In this document: positions 55,976-64,000 of the stretch, in pieces
Position numbering within the stretch: position 1 is the stretch's first letter
Layout: each line of letters begins with the position of its first letter
DNA from: Candidatus Burkholderia humilis
GTDB taxonomy: Bacteria; Pseudomonadota; Gammaproteobacteria; Burkholderiales; Burkholderiaceae
Length of the DNA stretch: 64,000 nt
Direction of reading: 5' to 3'
NCBI GenBank assembly: GCA_001184405.1
Contig: LFMX01000001.1
Span: forward strand, 165,175 to 229,174
The notes under the pieces: generated by a model
The model's input: only the letters and a program-made list of their open reading frames with translations
Told to the model about the DNA's origin: nothing
Database searches by the model: none
Translations under genes and position numbers: made by a program

Positions 55976-56185
55976 ATGAGCAAGCATTTCAAACTGCATG
56001 ACCACGTGAGCTGGAACACGCCGCAGGGCGAAACAACCGGAAAAATCGTGAAGGTCATCACCGAGCATACGAAGATCGACGGACACACGGTGAGCGCATC
56101 GAAGGACGATCCGCACTATGAAGTCGAAAGCGACAAGAGCGGCAAGCGCGCGGTGCACAAGGGGGAATCGCTGAAACACGCGTGA
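55976..56185 (+). CDS. DUF2945 family protein (hypervirulence-associated TUDOR-like domain)
   Basis: Intact, 69 residues, a small SH3/TUDOR-like beta barrel: HFKLHDHVSWNTPQGETTGK, IVKVITEHTKIDGHTVSASK, DPHYEVESDKSGKRAVHKG. Bacterial members are small cytoplasmic proteins of unknown function, often in stress gene clusters. It lies 17 bases after the DUF1810 gene. The ATG at 55976 (MSKHFKL) is preferred over 55967. Confidence 0.88.
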   Translation: MSKHFKLHDHVSWNTPQGETTGKIVKVITEHTKIDGHTVSASKDDPHYEVESDKSGKRAVHKGESLKHA

Positions 56186-56303
56186 CACGGTTTCTGCAAA
56201 AGGCAAGGTAAACGGTCAAACTGCTACCCGCGCTCGAATCGCGCTCCCTAGCAACCGAAGCAATTCCAAGCACTCGTTTGCCAAATCTTTTGAGGATTAG
56301 TCG

Positions 56304-56738
56304 ATGAACTCAAAACTCGTGGCACTGCTCGTTTCCTCCGCGCTCGGACTCGGATTGAGCTCGAGCGCTCGCGCAAGTCGCCGGCCAGCAACCGCTCGGC
56401 GTCACCGTCGAAGTATCGACGGTCATGATCAACGGCTGGAGCGTCAAGAAGTCGATTCTGAACAAGCCGGTCGTCAACGACGACGGCCAGAAAGTCGGCG
56501 TGATTCACGACATCATCGTCGCGCCGGATCGTTCGGTATCGTTCGCGATCATCGCGGCGATCAGTTCCTCGGCATGTCGCATCACGATGTCGCCATTCCG
56601 ACCGAACAGTTCGATGTCAAGAACGGCAAGCTCGTGCTGCCCGGCGCGACCAAAGCGGCCATCAAGGCGCTGCCGGAGTTTCAGTACACGAAGGTGAAGG
56701 CCGCGCTGGTATCGAAGGAAGAATTCGATCATCATTGA
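56304..56738 (+). pseudogene. Exported PRC-barrel protein, two frameshifts
   Basis: ATG 56304 (GAGGATTAGTCG upstream) gives a signal peptide, MNSKLVALLVSSALGLGLSS. After a base loss near 56375 the next frame holds QPLGVTVEVSTVMINGWSVK and the PRC-barrel core ILNKPVVNDDGQKVGVIHDI, IVAPDRSVSFAIIA. Another shift near 56565 returns to the first frame with FLGMSHHDVAIPTEQFDV, KLVLPGATKAAIKALPEF and the stop at 56738. PRC-barrel proteins with signal peptides in Burkholderiaceae are periplasmic and uncharacterised. No long insertion or deletion is needed, only two single-base changes. Confidence 0.78.
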
Positions 56739-56822
56739 GCGTGCGCCGCGCGTCCTGCCCGCCTTTCATTTTCGATGACGGCAGGACGCGCGCTTTCCAA
56801 AACGCTCACCGGAGTTACGCCG

Positions 56823-57743
56823 ATGTTCAACGCACTCTTGCTCGACCAGCAGGACGGCCGGATCGACGCATCCATTCAATCGCTCGATGAATCGCGCTTG
56901 CCGCAGCAAAGCGGCGACGTGCTCGTGCGTATCGATTATTCGACGCTCAACTACAAGGACGGTCTCGCGATCACGGGCAAGGTGCCCGTCGTGCGCACGT
57001 TTCCGATGGTGCCGGGCATCGACTTCGCGGGCGTCGTCGAGGAAAACGCGCACGACGCGTTCAAACCCGGCGACAAGGTCGTGCTCAACGGCTGGGACGC
57101 GGGCGAAACGCATTGGGGCGGCCTCGCGCAGAAGGCGCGCGTGCCGGGCGACCACTTGATTGCATTGCCCGATGCGATCACCACGCACCAGGCGATGGCC
57201 ATCGGCAACCGCGGGTTATACACGGCCATGCTATGCGCGCAGGCGCTGGAAAAGCACGGCGTAACGCCCGATGACGGCGATGTGCTCGTGACCGGCGCGA
57301 ACGGCGGCGTCGGCAGCTTCGCGGTCGCGATTCTGGCCAAGCACGGCTTTCGCGTGGCGGCATCGACGGGACGGCCGGAGGAAGCAGCGCGGCTGAAGGC
57401 GCTCGGCGCGGTGGATTGCGTCGGTAGTCACACGCTCGCCAACGTCTGCGCGAGCCTGCGCTACGGCGGCGCAGTCGCGGCGTGCGGCCTCGCGCAGGGC
57501 ATGGATTTTCCGGCGACGGTCGCGCCGTTCATCCTGCGCGCGGTGACGCTGCTCGGCGTGGACAGCGTGTACGTGCCGCACGCGCGTCGCGTGGCAGCGT
57601 GGCGCGCAATCGCCGATGAAGTGCCGGTCGCGACCATCGAAAGCGTCGCGACGACTATCCCCCTCGCCTATGCCGTCGATGTTACCAAGCGCCTGTTGCG
57701 CGGCGAAGTGACAGGACGCGTGATCGTCGATGTGAACGCCTGA
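56823..57743 (+). CDS. Acrylyl-CoA reductase-like medium-chain oxidoreductase (AcuI/YhdH), internal deletion
   Basis: 306 residues. MDR-family NADPH-dependent reductase: FNALLLDQQDGRIDASIQSL, YSTLNYKDGLAITGKVPVV, FPMVPGIDFAGVVEE, LNGWDAGETHWGGLAQ, ALEKHGVTPDDGDVLVTGANGGVG (Rossmann loop), CASLRYGGAVAACGLAQGMD and the end TGRVIVDV. No catalytic zinc site, as normal for this group. Family members are about 325-330 residues; here LKALGA joins directly to VDCVGSHTLANV, where about 20 residues normally intervene. The frame is kept, but cofactor binding may suffer. AcuI detoxifies acrylyl-CoA. ATG 56823 is the family start. Confidence 0.8.
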   Translation: MFNALLLDQQDGRIDASIQSLDESRLPQQSGDVLVRIDYSTLNYKDGLAITGKVPVVRTFPMVPGIDFAGVVEENAHDAFKPGDKVVLNGWDAGETHWGGLAQKARVPGDHLIALPDAITTHQAMAIGNRGLYTAMLCAQALEKHGVTPDDGDVLVTGANGGVGSFAVAILAKHGFRVAASTGRPEEAARLKALGAVDCVGSHTLANVCASLRYGGAVAACGLAQGMDFPATVAPFILRAVTLLGVDSVYVPHARRVAAWRAIADEVPVATIESVATTIPLAYAVDVTKRLLRGEVTGRVIVDVNA

Positions 57744-57749
57744 CGCGCG

Positions 57750-59087
57750 TTATTTCTTCGGCGTACCGTTCGGGCTCGTGGCTGCCACTTTGCTCAGCAT
57801 GTCGGGCACGAGCCGCTCGAGGAATCCGGCGATGAAGTCGAACGTGGTCACGACGTCCCACTTCACCTGCGGGCCCGTGAGCCGCGTGCCGGATTCTCCG
57901 CCAATCGTCACCGGCGGCGCGATGTTGGTTCGCAACAGCAGCCACAGCACCGCCGCCGCAATCACGCTGATCGTGATGCGAAGTGCGGCATCGGCGGCGT
58001 TATCGACCCAGCGCAAATCAGTCAGCACCGTGCGCTGGCGTATGGCAATGGCGATCGAGAAAAACGCGCCGCTTGCGCCCGCTTGCGCGGCATGACACAT
58101 GCCGCGCGCACCGCCGCGTTGCACGCCAAAATTCCATTCAGCGTCGAATAAAAGCAGGCAGAGCATGATCGCTGCTGCGAGCGCGCTCATCAGATATTCG
58201 AATCGTCCCCATGACGCGCGTTCATCGACGATATCGGCTTTCACTTCCTGCAAGGCCGAAAGCTCATTCATTCCATCGCCTTCGAGACAGAGATTCAATG
58301 CAGCGGCCACGCGCGCATTGTATTTGGCGGCTTTGCATCGCTTCTTGTGATTCGAATGGTTTTGCCAGCCATCGATCAAACCGGAAATCTGAGTGCGCAA
58401 TCCATTGAGCGTTGCCATATCGCTGCGCTGTCTGGCTTCGAGAACATTGTCATCGGCATATTGAACCATCACGCGCTTTTCGGTGGCATAGACGGCGAAA
58501 AGCAGCGGCGCTTTATAGTAAATCTGCAGGATTTTTTGTTGCGTCAGGTCTTCGCCTCTGAGCTTGATTTCATCGACGGTCAAACCCGTTCCCACGCCGC
58601 CCGCCGCCACCGTGCGAACGTAGTCGATCGGAAAGCCGAGTTGCAGCGTCGCGCCCAAAACCTGTCGCAGCAAATCCTGATCGGGCAACACGGCAGTCGA
58701 TATATCCGTTTTCGGCACGAGACAAACCGCCATCGCCTTTTGCCCGGCGATGAGCTGCCTCGGCAGCGGCAAAACCTGGCTGGACCGCTGAACGGTGACC
58801 GTCTTCTGCACGCGATCATGCGTTTCCCGCCTGGCATCGACGATGACTTCGAGCACGTCGTCCGCGAGATAAATCAATACTCCCCAGACCGATTTGCCGA
58901 GCGCATCGGCGAGTGAACAGAAAACCGCGTTCGTTCGCAAAGTCGAGCGTCGAAACGACAGCGCGCAATCGGGCAACACGGCGAAAGCGCTCGGCTCGGG
59001 TGGAGGATGATCCTTGAGAAGCGCGCTTGCGGGCGACAGCCAGTCGGTATTTTGAAGATCGGTGCCAAACGCGAAATAAAGCGGCAT
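57750..59087 (-). CDS. Gamma-glutamylcyclotransferase-like domain fused to a membrane domain
   Basis: Intact, 445 residues. The N terminus resembles the GGCT/AIG2 fold: YFAFGTDLQNTDWL (in place of YGSN), CALSFRRSTLRTNAVFCSLA, KSVWGVLIYLADDVLEVIVD. A middle region of about 180 residues (VGTGLTVDEIKLRGEDLTQQ, a charged helix with Asn/His/Lys-rich string) is unfamiliar. The C terminus holds at least two membrane segments (YLMSALAAAIMLCLLLF; ITISVIAAAVLWLLL) and a weakly hydrophobic GASGAFFSIAIAIRQR stretch. The domain order is unusual for GGCT proteins, which are normally small and soluble. The start at 59087 is chosen at the conserved MPLYFAFG. Function unknown. Confidence 0.65.
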   Translation of the reverse strand: MPLYFAFGTDLQNTDWLSPASALLKDHPPPEPSAFAVLPDCALSFRRSTLRTNAVFCSLADALGKSVWGVLIYLADDVLEVIVDARRETHDRVQKTVTVQRSSQVLPLPRQLIAGQKAMAVCLVPKTDISTAVLPDQDLLRQVLGATLQLGFPIDYVRTVAAGGVGTGLTVDEIKLRGEDLTQQKILQIYYKAPLLFAVYATEKRVMVQYADDNVLEARQRSDMATLNGLRTQISGLIDGWQNHSNHKKRCKAAKYNARVAAALNLCLEGDGMNELSALQEVKADIVDERASWGRFEYLMSALAAAIMLCLLLFDAEWNFGVQRGGARGMCHAAQAGASGAFFSIAIAIRQRTVLTDLRWVDNAADAALRITISVIAAAVLWLLLRTNIAPPVTIGGESGTRLTGPQVKWDVVTTFDFIAGFLERLVPDMLSKVAATSPNGTPKK

Positions 59088-59268
59088 GTCGTGTGCCTCC
59101 GGCCTAAATCGTCTTCTCTTTACGTTCAACGCAACATGATTTGATGCAACGCATTAATGTTTCGCATTGCTTCATTTTTCTATTTTAGCTTCCCGAACTT
59201 TGGGCGCAAGACAAAGACCGGTTTTTATCCGCCGTGAAAGACTGCTCCATTAACGCCGCCATACGAAC

Positions 59269-59302
59269 AAAAGCCAGCTCACTTCACAGTGAGCTGGCTT
59301 TT
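59269..59302. terminator. Terminator downstream of the second chemoreceptor gene
   Basis: 14-bp perfect stem AAAAGCCAGCTCAC/GTGAGCTGGCTTTT with a 6-nt loop and A/T-tracts on both sides. It lies 25 bases after the minus-strand chemoreceptor stop and is active in principle in both directions. The rest of 59088-59326 shows no gene. Confidence 0.88.
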
Positions 59303-59326
59303 CGTGATTCAGCAATCACGCAGTAG

Positions 59327-60879
59327 TTAGAACGTGCTCCAGCCGTCCGCATTCACCGGCGCGGGCGCAGCCGCCACCTTGACCGACGCGACACGCTGTT
59401 TAATCGACGGCTTCAAGATCGCCGTACGTTCCGCCTTGAAACCGAAGTCGACCGCGCCTTCCACCGCGAAGAACGACATCACTTCGTTAAGCTTGCGGCC
59501 CTGCTCTTCGAGCGCCGTCGATGCCGCCGCCTCTTCCACCAGCGCCGCGTTCTGTTGCGTGACTTCGGTCATCGTCGCGCCGGCTTCGCTGGCGAGCGCC
59601 GAGCCGCCGCGCACCTTGTCGACCGACGCTGCGATCAGTTCCTTGATCTCCTTCGCCGCCGTCGATGAACGTTGCGCGAGACTGCGTACTTCGCTCGCCA
59701 CGACCGCAAAGCCGTGGCCCTGTTCGCCCGCGCGCGCCGCTTCGACCGCCGCGTTCAGCGCCAGAATATTCGTCTGAAACGCAATGCCTTCGATGATGCC
59801 CGTGATATCCGCGATCTTGCTCGAACTGTCGCTGATGCCGTTCATTGTATCGACCACGCGGCCGACCACTTCGCTGCCCTTTTTCGCCACTTCCGACGCA
59901 TTCGACGCGAGCGAACTCCCTGATGCGCGTTCTCGACGTTCTGACGCACCGTCGACGTCAATTGCTCCATGCTCGCGGCCATTTCCTGCAGCGACGCCGC
60001 CTGTTCTTCCGTGCGCTGGCTCAGGTCGGTATTGCCGGTCGCGAGTTCCTGCGCCGCGCCGCCGAGCACGCCGCTGCTTTCGCGCACGCGGCTCACCGTC
60101 TCCGTCAGACGCGTGTTCATTTCAGCGAGCGCGCGCAGCAGATCGCCGGTTTCGTCCTTCGTATCGGCGACGATCGTCCTGCGCAGATCACCGCGCGCCA
60201 CCGTCTGGGCGATGCCCACCGCCACGCCGATCGGCGCGGTAATCGAACGCGTGATCGCGATTCACGCCAGCACCGCGAACGAGCACAGCGCGATCAGCAT
60301 GCGGCGCTGCGTCTCATACTGCGTGCGGTAGTCATGCACGATTTCCTCACGACGCGATGCCGTATAGGTCGCGTAATCGTCGGTGGCCTTGACGAGTTGC
60401 GCGAGCAGCGGGCGGCATTCGTCGTCCATTTTCACGATCGCCTGATCGTGCTTGCCCGCCAGCGCGAGCGACACGATATTCGTCGCCACCGGGCCGTACA
60501 ACGCCTCGATGCGCCCACGGGGCTCTTGGCCTCCTCGCTCGTATCGCTGGCCGCCGCGATCATGTCCTTCAACTGCTTCAGGCGCGCCTGCACGTCTTCG
60601 TGCGCGCGCAGCACTTCGGTCTTCTCGAGTTCGAGATCGGCGGGCTTGGTCACGAGCACGAGATTGCGCGCGGCGATCCGCACGACGATCGACGACGGCC
60701 GTGCGAATCTGGCTGGCGACATCTGCGCGCGCGTTGATGCCATTGACATACGACGCGAAGCCATCGGTCGCGGTGGACAACGCCCGCAACGACATGCCCG
60801 CGACGAGGACGACCAGCACGGCGAGAATGCCAAAGCCGGCGATTAGCTTGTTCTTGATCGTGATGTTTCTCAGGTTCAT
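59327..60879 (-). pseudogene. Methyl-accepting chemotaxis protein, multiple lesions
   Basis: Start at 60879: MNLRNITIKNKLIAGFGILA with the first membrane helix. The 4-helix-bundle sensor (ALSTATDGFASYVNGINARA) is broken by frameshifts near 60690 and 60530. TGA at 60263-60265 falls in the second membrane helix (CSFAVLA then stop), followed by a short deletion. The HAMP (ITRSITAPIGVAVGIAQTVA) and first methylation helix continue in frame until a shift near 59925. The hairpin tip ([19 protein letters not shown]) is intact. Between GATMTEVTQ and [11 protein letters not shown] about 35 residues are missing, apparently by recombination between repeated EVTQ strings. At least five lesions make this receptor non-functional. 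Confidence 0.88.
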
Positions 60880-61173
60880 TTTTTTGAGTTCTCTCAGGTC
60901 CGGTTGACGGAACTATTGGCGTCGTTCGTCAGCGTACGTTGCGGTTAAGCCATACGGTCGATGCGCGCGCAAACGTTTGCCCTCATCCGGGGCAATTCGC
61001 TCTTGTATGTTGATTACGGCGCGTAATCCGGGAGTCCTAAGGGCTGGATGGCAAAAAATTCCGGCTTTGTCCACCCAGCGCGCAATTATTACCGATCGTG
61101 GTTGAGATTTTGCCCAACGCGGCGAGCCCGATCGGCGATACTGAACGCTCGTCCCATCCTTCCCCGCTTTCCG

Positions 61174-62420
61174 ATGCCGACACTTCTCGATCACCGCACG
61201 CCCGACTTCGAATCCGCGCTCGCCGCCTTGCCGCCGACGTCTGTCGAACAACCCGCGCGTGACGAGCGCTATTGGAACGCCGTGCGCGGCCTGTACCGCC
61301 AGTCGGACGCAATGATCAATCTGGAAAACGGCTTCTGGGGCGCGATGATCGAACCCGTCAAGTCGATGTTCGGCGACTGGACCGCGCGCGTGAATCGCGA
61401 GACGACGTTTCTGATTCGCCCGCACTGGACCGATCTGCACACGGAATTACGCACGCGCGTCGCGACCGCGATGGGCTGCGCCACCGATGAAATCGAATTG
61501 ACGCGTAACGCGACCGAAGCGCTGCTTGCGCTCATCAGCGGCTATAACCGGCTCGCGCCCGGCGACACCGTTCTGTATAGCGATCTCGATTACCCCTGCG
61601 GCAAGAACGCGATGGAATGGCTGCGCGGAAGGCGCAGTGTCGAGCCGGTGCGCATCACGATTCCCGAACCGGCCACGCGTGAAGCCGTGCTCGACACCTA
61701 CGCTACCGCGTTGCGCGCGCATCCGCGTACGCGGCTCGTGCTGGTGTCGCACGTGTGCTTCGCTACCGGTCTGGTGATGCCCGTCGCGGAAATCTCGGCG
61801 CTGGCGCGGGAATCCGGCGCGGACGTCATCGTCGATGCCGCGCATTCCTGGGGCATGTTGAATTTCGACGTGCCCGATCTGCACGCGCCGTTTGCCGCGC
61901 TGAATCTGCATAAGTGGATCGGCGCGCCGCTCGGCTGCGGCGCGGTCTATATCCGCCGCGACAAGCTCGCCGCGATCGATCCGTATCTCGGCGATACCAC
62001 CTGGCCTGCCGATGACATCCGTTCGCGCATCCATACCGGCTCGCCGAATTTCGCGGCGTGGCTGACGGTACCGTCCGCGCTGGACGTGCACGCGCGAATC
62101 GGGCCGGCGGCAAAGGAAGCGCGGCTGCGCGCGCTGCGCGATACGTGGGCGGAACCGGCCGCGCCTTGCCCGGCGTGCAGGTGATGACGCCCGCCGATGC
62201 ATCGATGACGGCGTGGATCACGGCGTTCCGGATTGCGGGGGTATCGAGCGCGGCGGTTCAGGAAGCGTTGCGCGAGCGCTTCGGCGTGTTCACCGTGAAG
62301 CGGCCCGGCCCCGCTGCCGGCGATGTCGTGCGCGTCACGCCCGCGTTATTCTCGACGATGCCGGAAGTCGAGCGCCTGCTCCACGGCATTACCGTGCTGG
62401 CGCGCGAAGCCCGCGTCTAG
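61174..62420 (+). pseudogene. Class V aminotransferase, frameshift near the C terminus
   Basis: ATG 61174 (MPTLLDHRTPDFESALA) opens a PLP enzyme of about 415 residues related to isopenicillin-N epimerase and cysteine desulfurase-like proteins. Motifs: LENGFWGAMIEPVKSMF, ELTRNATEALLALISGYN, LYSDLDYPCGKNAMEWL, VIVDAAHSWGMLNFDVPDL (PLP Asp and His) and ALNLHKWIGAPLGCGAVYI with the Schiff-base Lys. One base is missing near 62145; the small C-terminal domain (ALPGVQVMTPADASMTAW, VRVTPALFSTMPEVERLLHG) lies in the next frame to 62420. Substrate unknown. It converges with the sirtuin gene and overlaps it. Confidence 0.85.
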
Positions 62421-63192
62421 CGCTTCGATCAGTTCTTCGAGCACTGCCGAACACGGCGCTTCGATTTTCAGCGCCAGCAACGCGTCCGCGCGCGTTTTCC
62501 CCATGTTGACAGCGGCGATCGGCTTGCCGCTTTTCGCCGCCCACTCGCAAAAGCGGAAGCCCGAATACACCATCAGCGATGATCCGAGCACGAGCATCGC
62601 ATCGGCGGATTCGAGGGAGCGCGCCGCGTCCTGCACCAGTTCGCGCGGCACGCTTTCGCCGAAAAACACGACGTCCGGTTTCAGCACGCCGCCGCATCGC
62701 GTGCAGCCGGGGACATCGAACGCGGCGAAGTCGAGGTCTTCGATATGCGCGTAGCCATCGGGCACGGCGGGCGCGGTCAAGCACGCGAACGCGCGGGATT
62801 CGCCGCTTCGAGCATGCGCTGCACGGCCGCGCGCGTATGCCGCTCGCCGCACTCGATGCAGCGCCCGCGCCCGATATTGCCATGCAGCTCGATCACATCC
62901 GGATTGCCCACACGCGTATGCAGGCCATCGACATTCTGTGTCACCAGGCGATGCGCCCGCGACCGCGCCGCCAGCGCTATCACCGCGTGATGCGCGCCGT
63001 TCGGCTGCGCGCCCAGTAACGCCGCCGTGCGTAGTCGGAGCCGAGAAAATCCTTGAGCAAAATGGGCGCGCGGCCGGTGCGCTGGCCTTCGCGATCGCGA
63101 TAACACGGAATGCCGGATTCGGTGCTGATGCCCGCGCCCGAGAGTACGAACAGCCGCGGATGCCGTTCGACGAATTCATGTAGGGAAAGCAC
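62346..63192 (-). pseudogene. Sir2-family NAD-dependent protein deacylase, two frameshifts
   Basis: From a GTG at 63192: LFVLSGAGISTESGIPCYRD (NAD-binding). A shift near 63005 leads to GAQPNGAHHAVIALAAR, RLVTQNVDGLHTRVGNPDVI (catalytic His in ELHGNIGR) and the first zinc pair CIEC. A second shift near 62790 leads to CLTAPAVPDGY, the second zinc pair CTRC, GGVLKPDVVFFGESVPRELV, MLVLGSSLMVYSGFRF and PIAAVNMGKTRADALL. All sirtuin elements exist, spread over three frames. The protein would remove acyl groups from lysines. The 3' end overlaps the aminotransferase gene by 75 bases. Confidence 0.87.
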
Positions 63193-63355
63193 TGAACGTC
63201 CTTTTTATGCGCGTTTCATTCCGAAAATATAAAGCTAAACGCGCGTGCGCACACTGGCCTTACCAATTTACAATCGAGAAAACTGGCTTGACCAAATAGC
63301 GCGATCTCGCTAGATTGTGCGCTGCCCCCATCGACGATATGAGAGAAACACCTTC

Positions 63356-64000
63356 ATGCTAACCATCATCTGCGAAACGCCCGGAGCCCTGAAAGCCGAA
63401 CAGCGCGAAAAACCCGTGCGCGGCGATAACGAAGTGCTTCTGCGCGTCAAGCGCGTCGGCGTGTGCGGGACGGATCTGCATATTTTTACGGGCAATCAGC
63501 CGTATTTGTCGTATCCGCGGGTGATGGGACACGAGCTGTCGAGCGTGATCGAGGAAGCGGATGCATCAAGCGGACTGAAGGCCGGCGATACCGTCTACGT
63601 GATGCCGTATTTGTCGTGCGGCGAATGCATCGCGTGCCGTCAGGACAAGACCAACTGCTGCGTGAATACAAGGTGCTCGGCGTTCATCGCGATGGCGCGT
63701 TCACGGAGTATCTGAATCTGCCCGCGCAATTCGTCCACAAGGCCGAAGGCGTGACGCTCGATCAGGCCGCGATGGTCGAATTTCTCGCAATCGGCGCGCA
63801 TGCCGTGCGACGCGCGGACGTACAGCCGGGCCAGCGCGTGCCGGTCGTCGGCGCGGGGCCGATCGGCATGGCGGCGCGACCGTCACCGCGCTGGATACGC
63901 GTGAAGACCGCCTCGCCTTCTGCAAGCGCGAGCTGAAAGTGGACCACACCGTGCAGATCGGCGAGCGCGACAAGGCGGAATTGTCGGCGCTGACAAACGG
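63356..64000 (+). pseudogene. Zinc-dependent alcohol dehydrogenase family protein, frameshifted, cut by window end
   Basis: ATG 63356 opens a medium-chain dehydrogenase: EVLLRVKRVGVCGTDLHIFT (catalytic zinc Cys), YPRVMGHELSSVIE (GHE), and the structural zinc lobe LSCGECIACRQDKTNCC. A base is missing near 63665, so VLGVHRDGAFTEYLNLPA and VEFLAIGAHAVRRADV follow in another frame. Near 63875 the Rossmann loop VGAGPIGM is followed by a deletion with a shift, and ATVTALDTREDRLAFCKREL continues in a further frame to the window end. It resembles sugar/threonine-type dehydrogenases (RspB-like). The substrate cannot be told. Confidence 0.8.

Overview
The window is high-GC proteobacterial DNA. Its gene order (algH-ruvX-pyrR-pyrB-pyrC'-plsC, facing apaH, then rfbBACD) and protein sequences point to Burkholderiaceae, most likely the Burkholderia/Paraburkholderia/Caballeronia group. 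The placement comes from recalled family and synteny knowledge, not a database search.

The dominant feature is gene decay. Outside one block, roughly half the genes are broken by 1-nt frameshifts, by clean nonsense substitutions (TGG to TGA or TAG, CAA to TAA) or by in-frame deletions, some between short repeats. I count about fifty lesions in about 48 kb. The 15.6-kb block at 17132-32762 has none. This looks like a Burkholderiaceae genome under reductive evolution, as in leaf-nodule symbionts related to Caballeronia. Uneven sequencing error remains the rival explanation, especially for frameshifts in pyrB, pyrC' and cydA.

Layout. 1-11.3 kb: chemoreceptor end, AGE-family epimerase, decayed mgtC, a broken flavin reductase, a group II intron remnant, repeat hairpins, DUF72 protein, broken thiD, rubredoxin, a decayed gene possibly from the pil-chp system, and a broken photolyase. 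11.3-16.8 kb: algH, ruvX and pyrR intact; pyrB and pyrC' frameshifted; plsC and apaH intact. 17.1-32.8 kb: an intact O-antigen/polysaccharide cluster with dTDP-L-rhamnose synthesis (rfbBACD), an ABC exporter with a short ATPase (wzm-wzt), five glycosyltransferase proteins including a 1085-residue methyltransferase-glycosyltransferase, an acyltransferase and a bifunctional GDP-mannose enzyme. 32.8-38.1 kb: a decayed island with nested IS3 and IS21 fragments, the 3' end of a nucleotide-sugar dehydratase gene, a broken integrase and gene-poor DNA. 38-43.2 kb: broken FAD oxidoreductase, DsbA-like protein, broken PilZ protein, WaaC heptosyltransferase, broken zinc peptidase. 43.6-53.2 kb: cytochrome bd oxidase (cydA frameshifted, cydB intact), broken permease, tRNA 2-selenouridine synthase, IS5 remnant, broken transglutaminase, and a putative operon of HPP/CBS protein, MarR regulator and ClC channel in which both membrane proteins have lost signature motifs. 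53.2-64 kb: an AT-rich stretch with palindromes, then a row of mostly broken metabolic genes, an unusual cyclotransferase-like membrane protein, a broken chemoreceptor, and broken aminotransferase, sirtuin and alcohol dehydrogenase genes.

Together the genes suggest an organism that keeps its envelope polysaccharide (rhamnose and mannose precursors, assembly, export, core heptose transfer) while losing chemotaxis, DNA photorepair, transport and auxiliary metabolism. No tRNA, rRNA or CRISPR array was seen.
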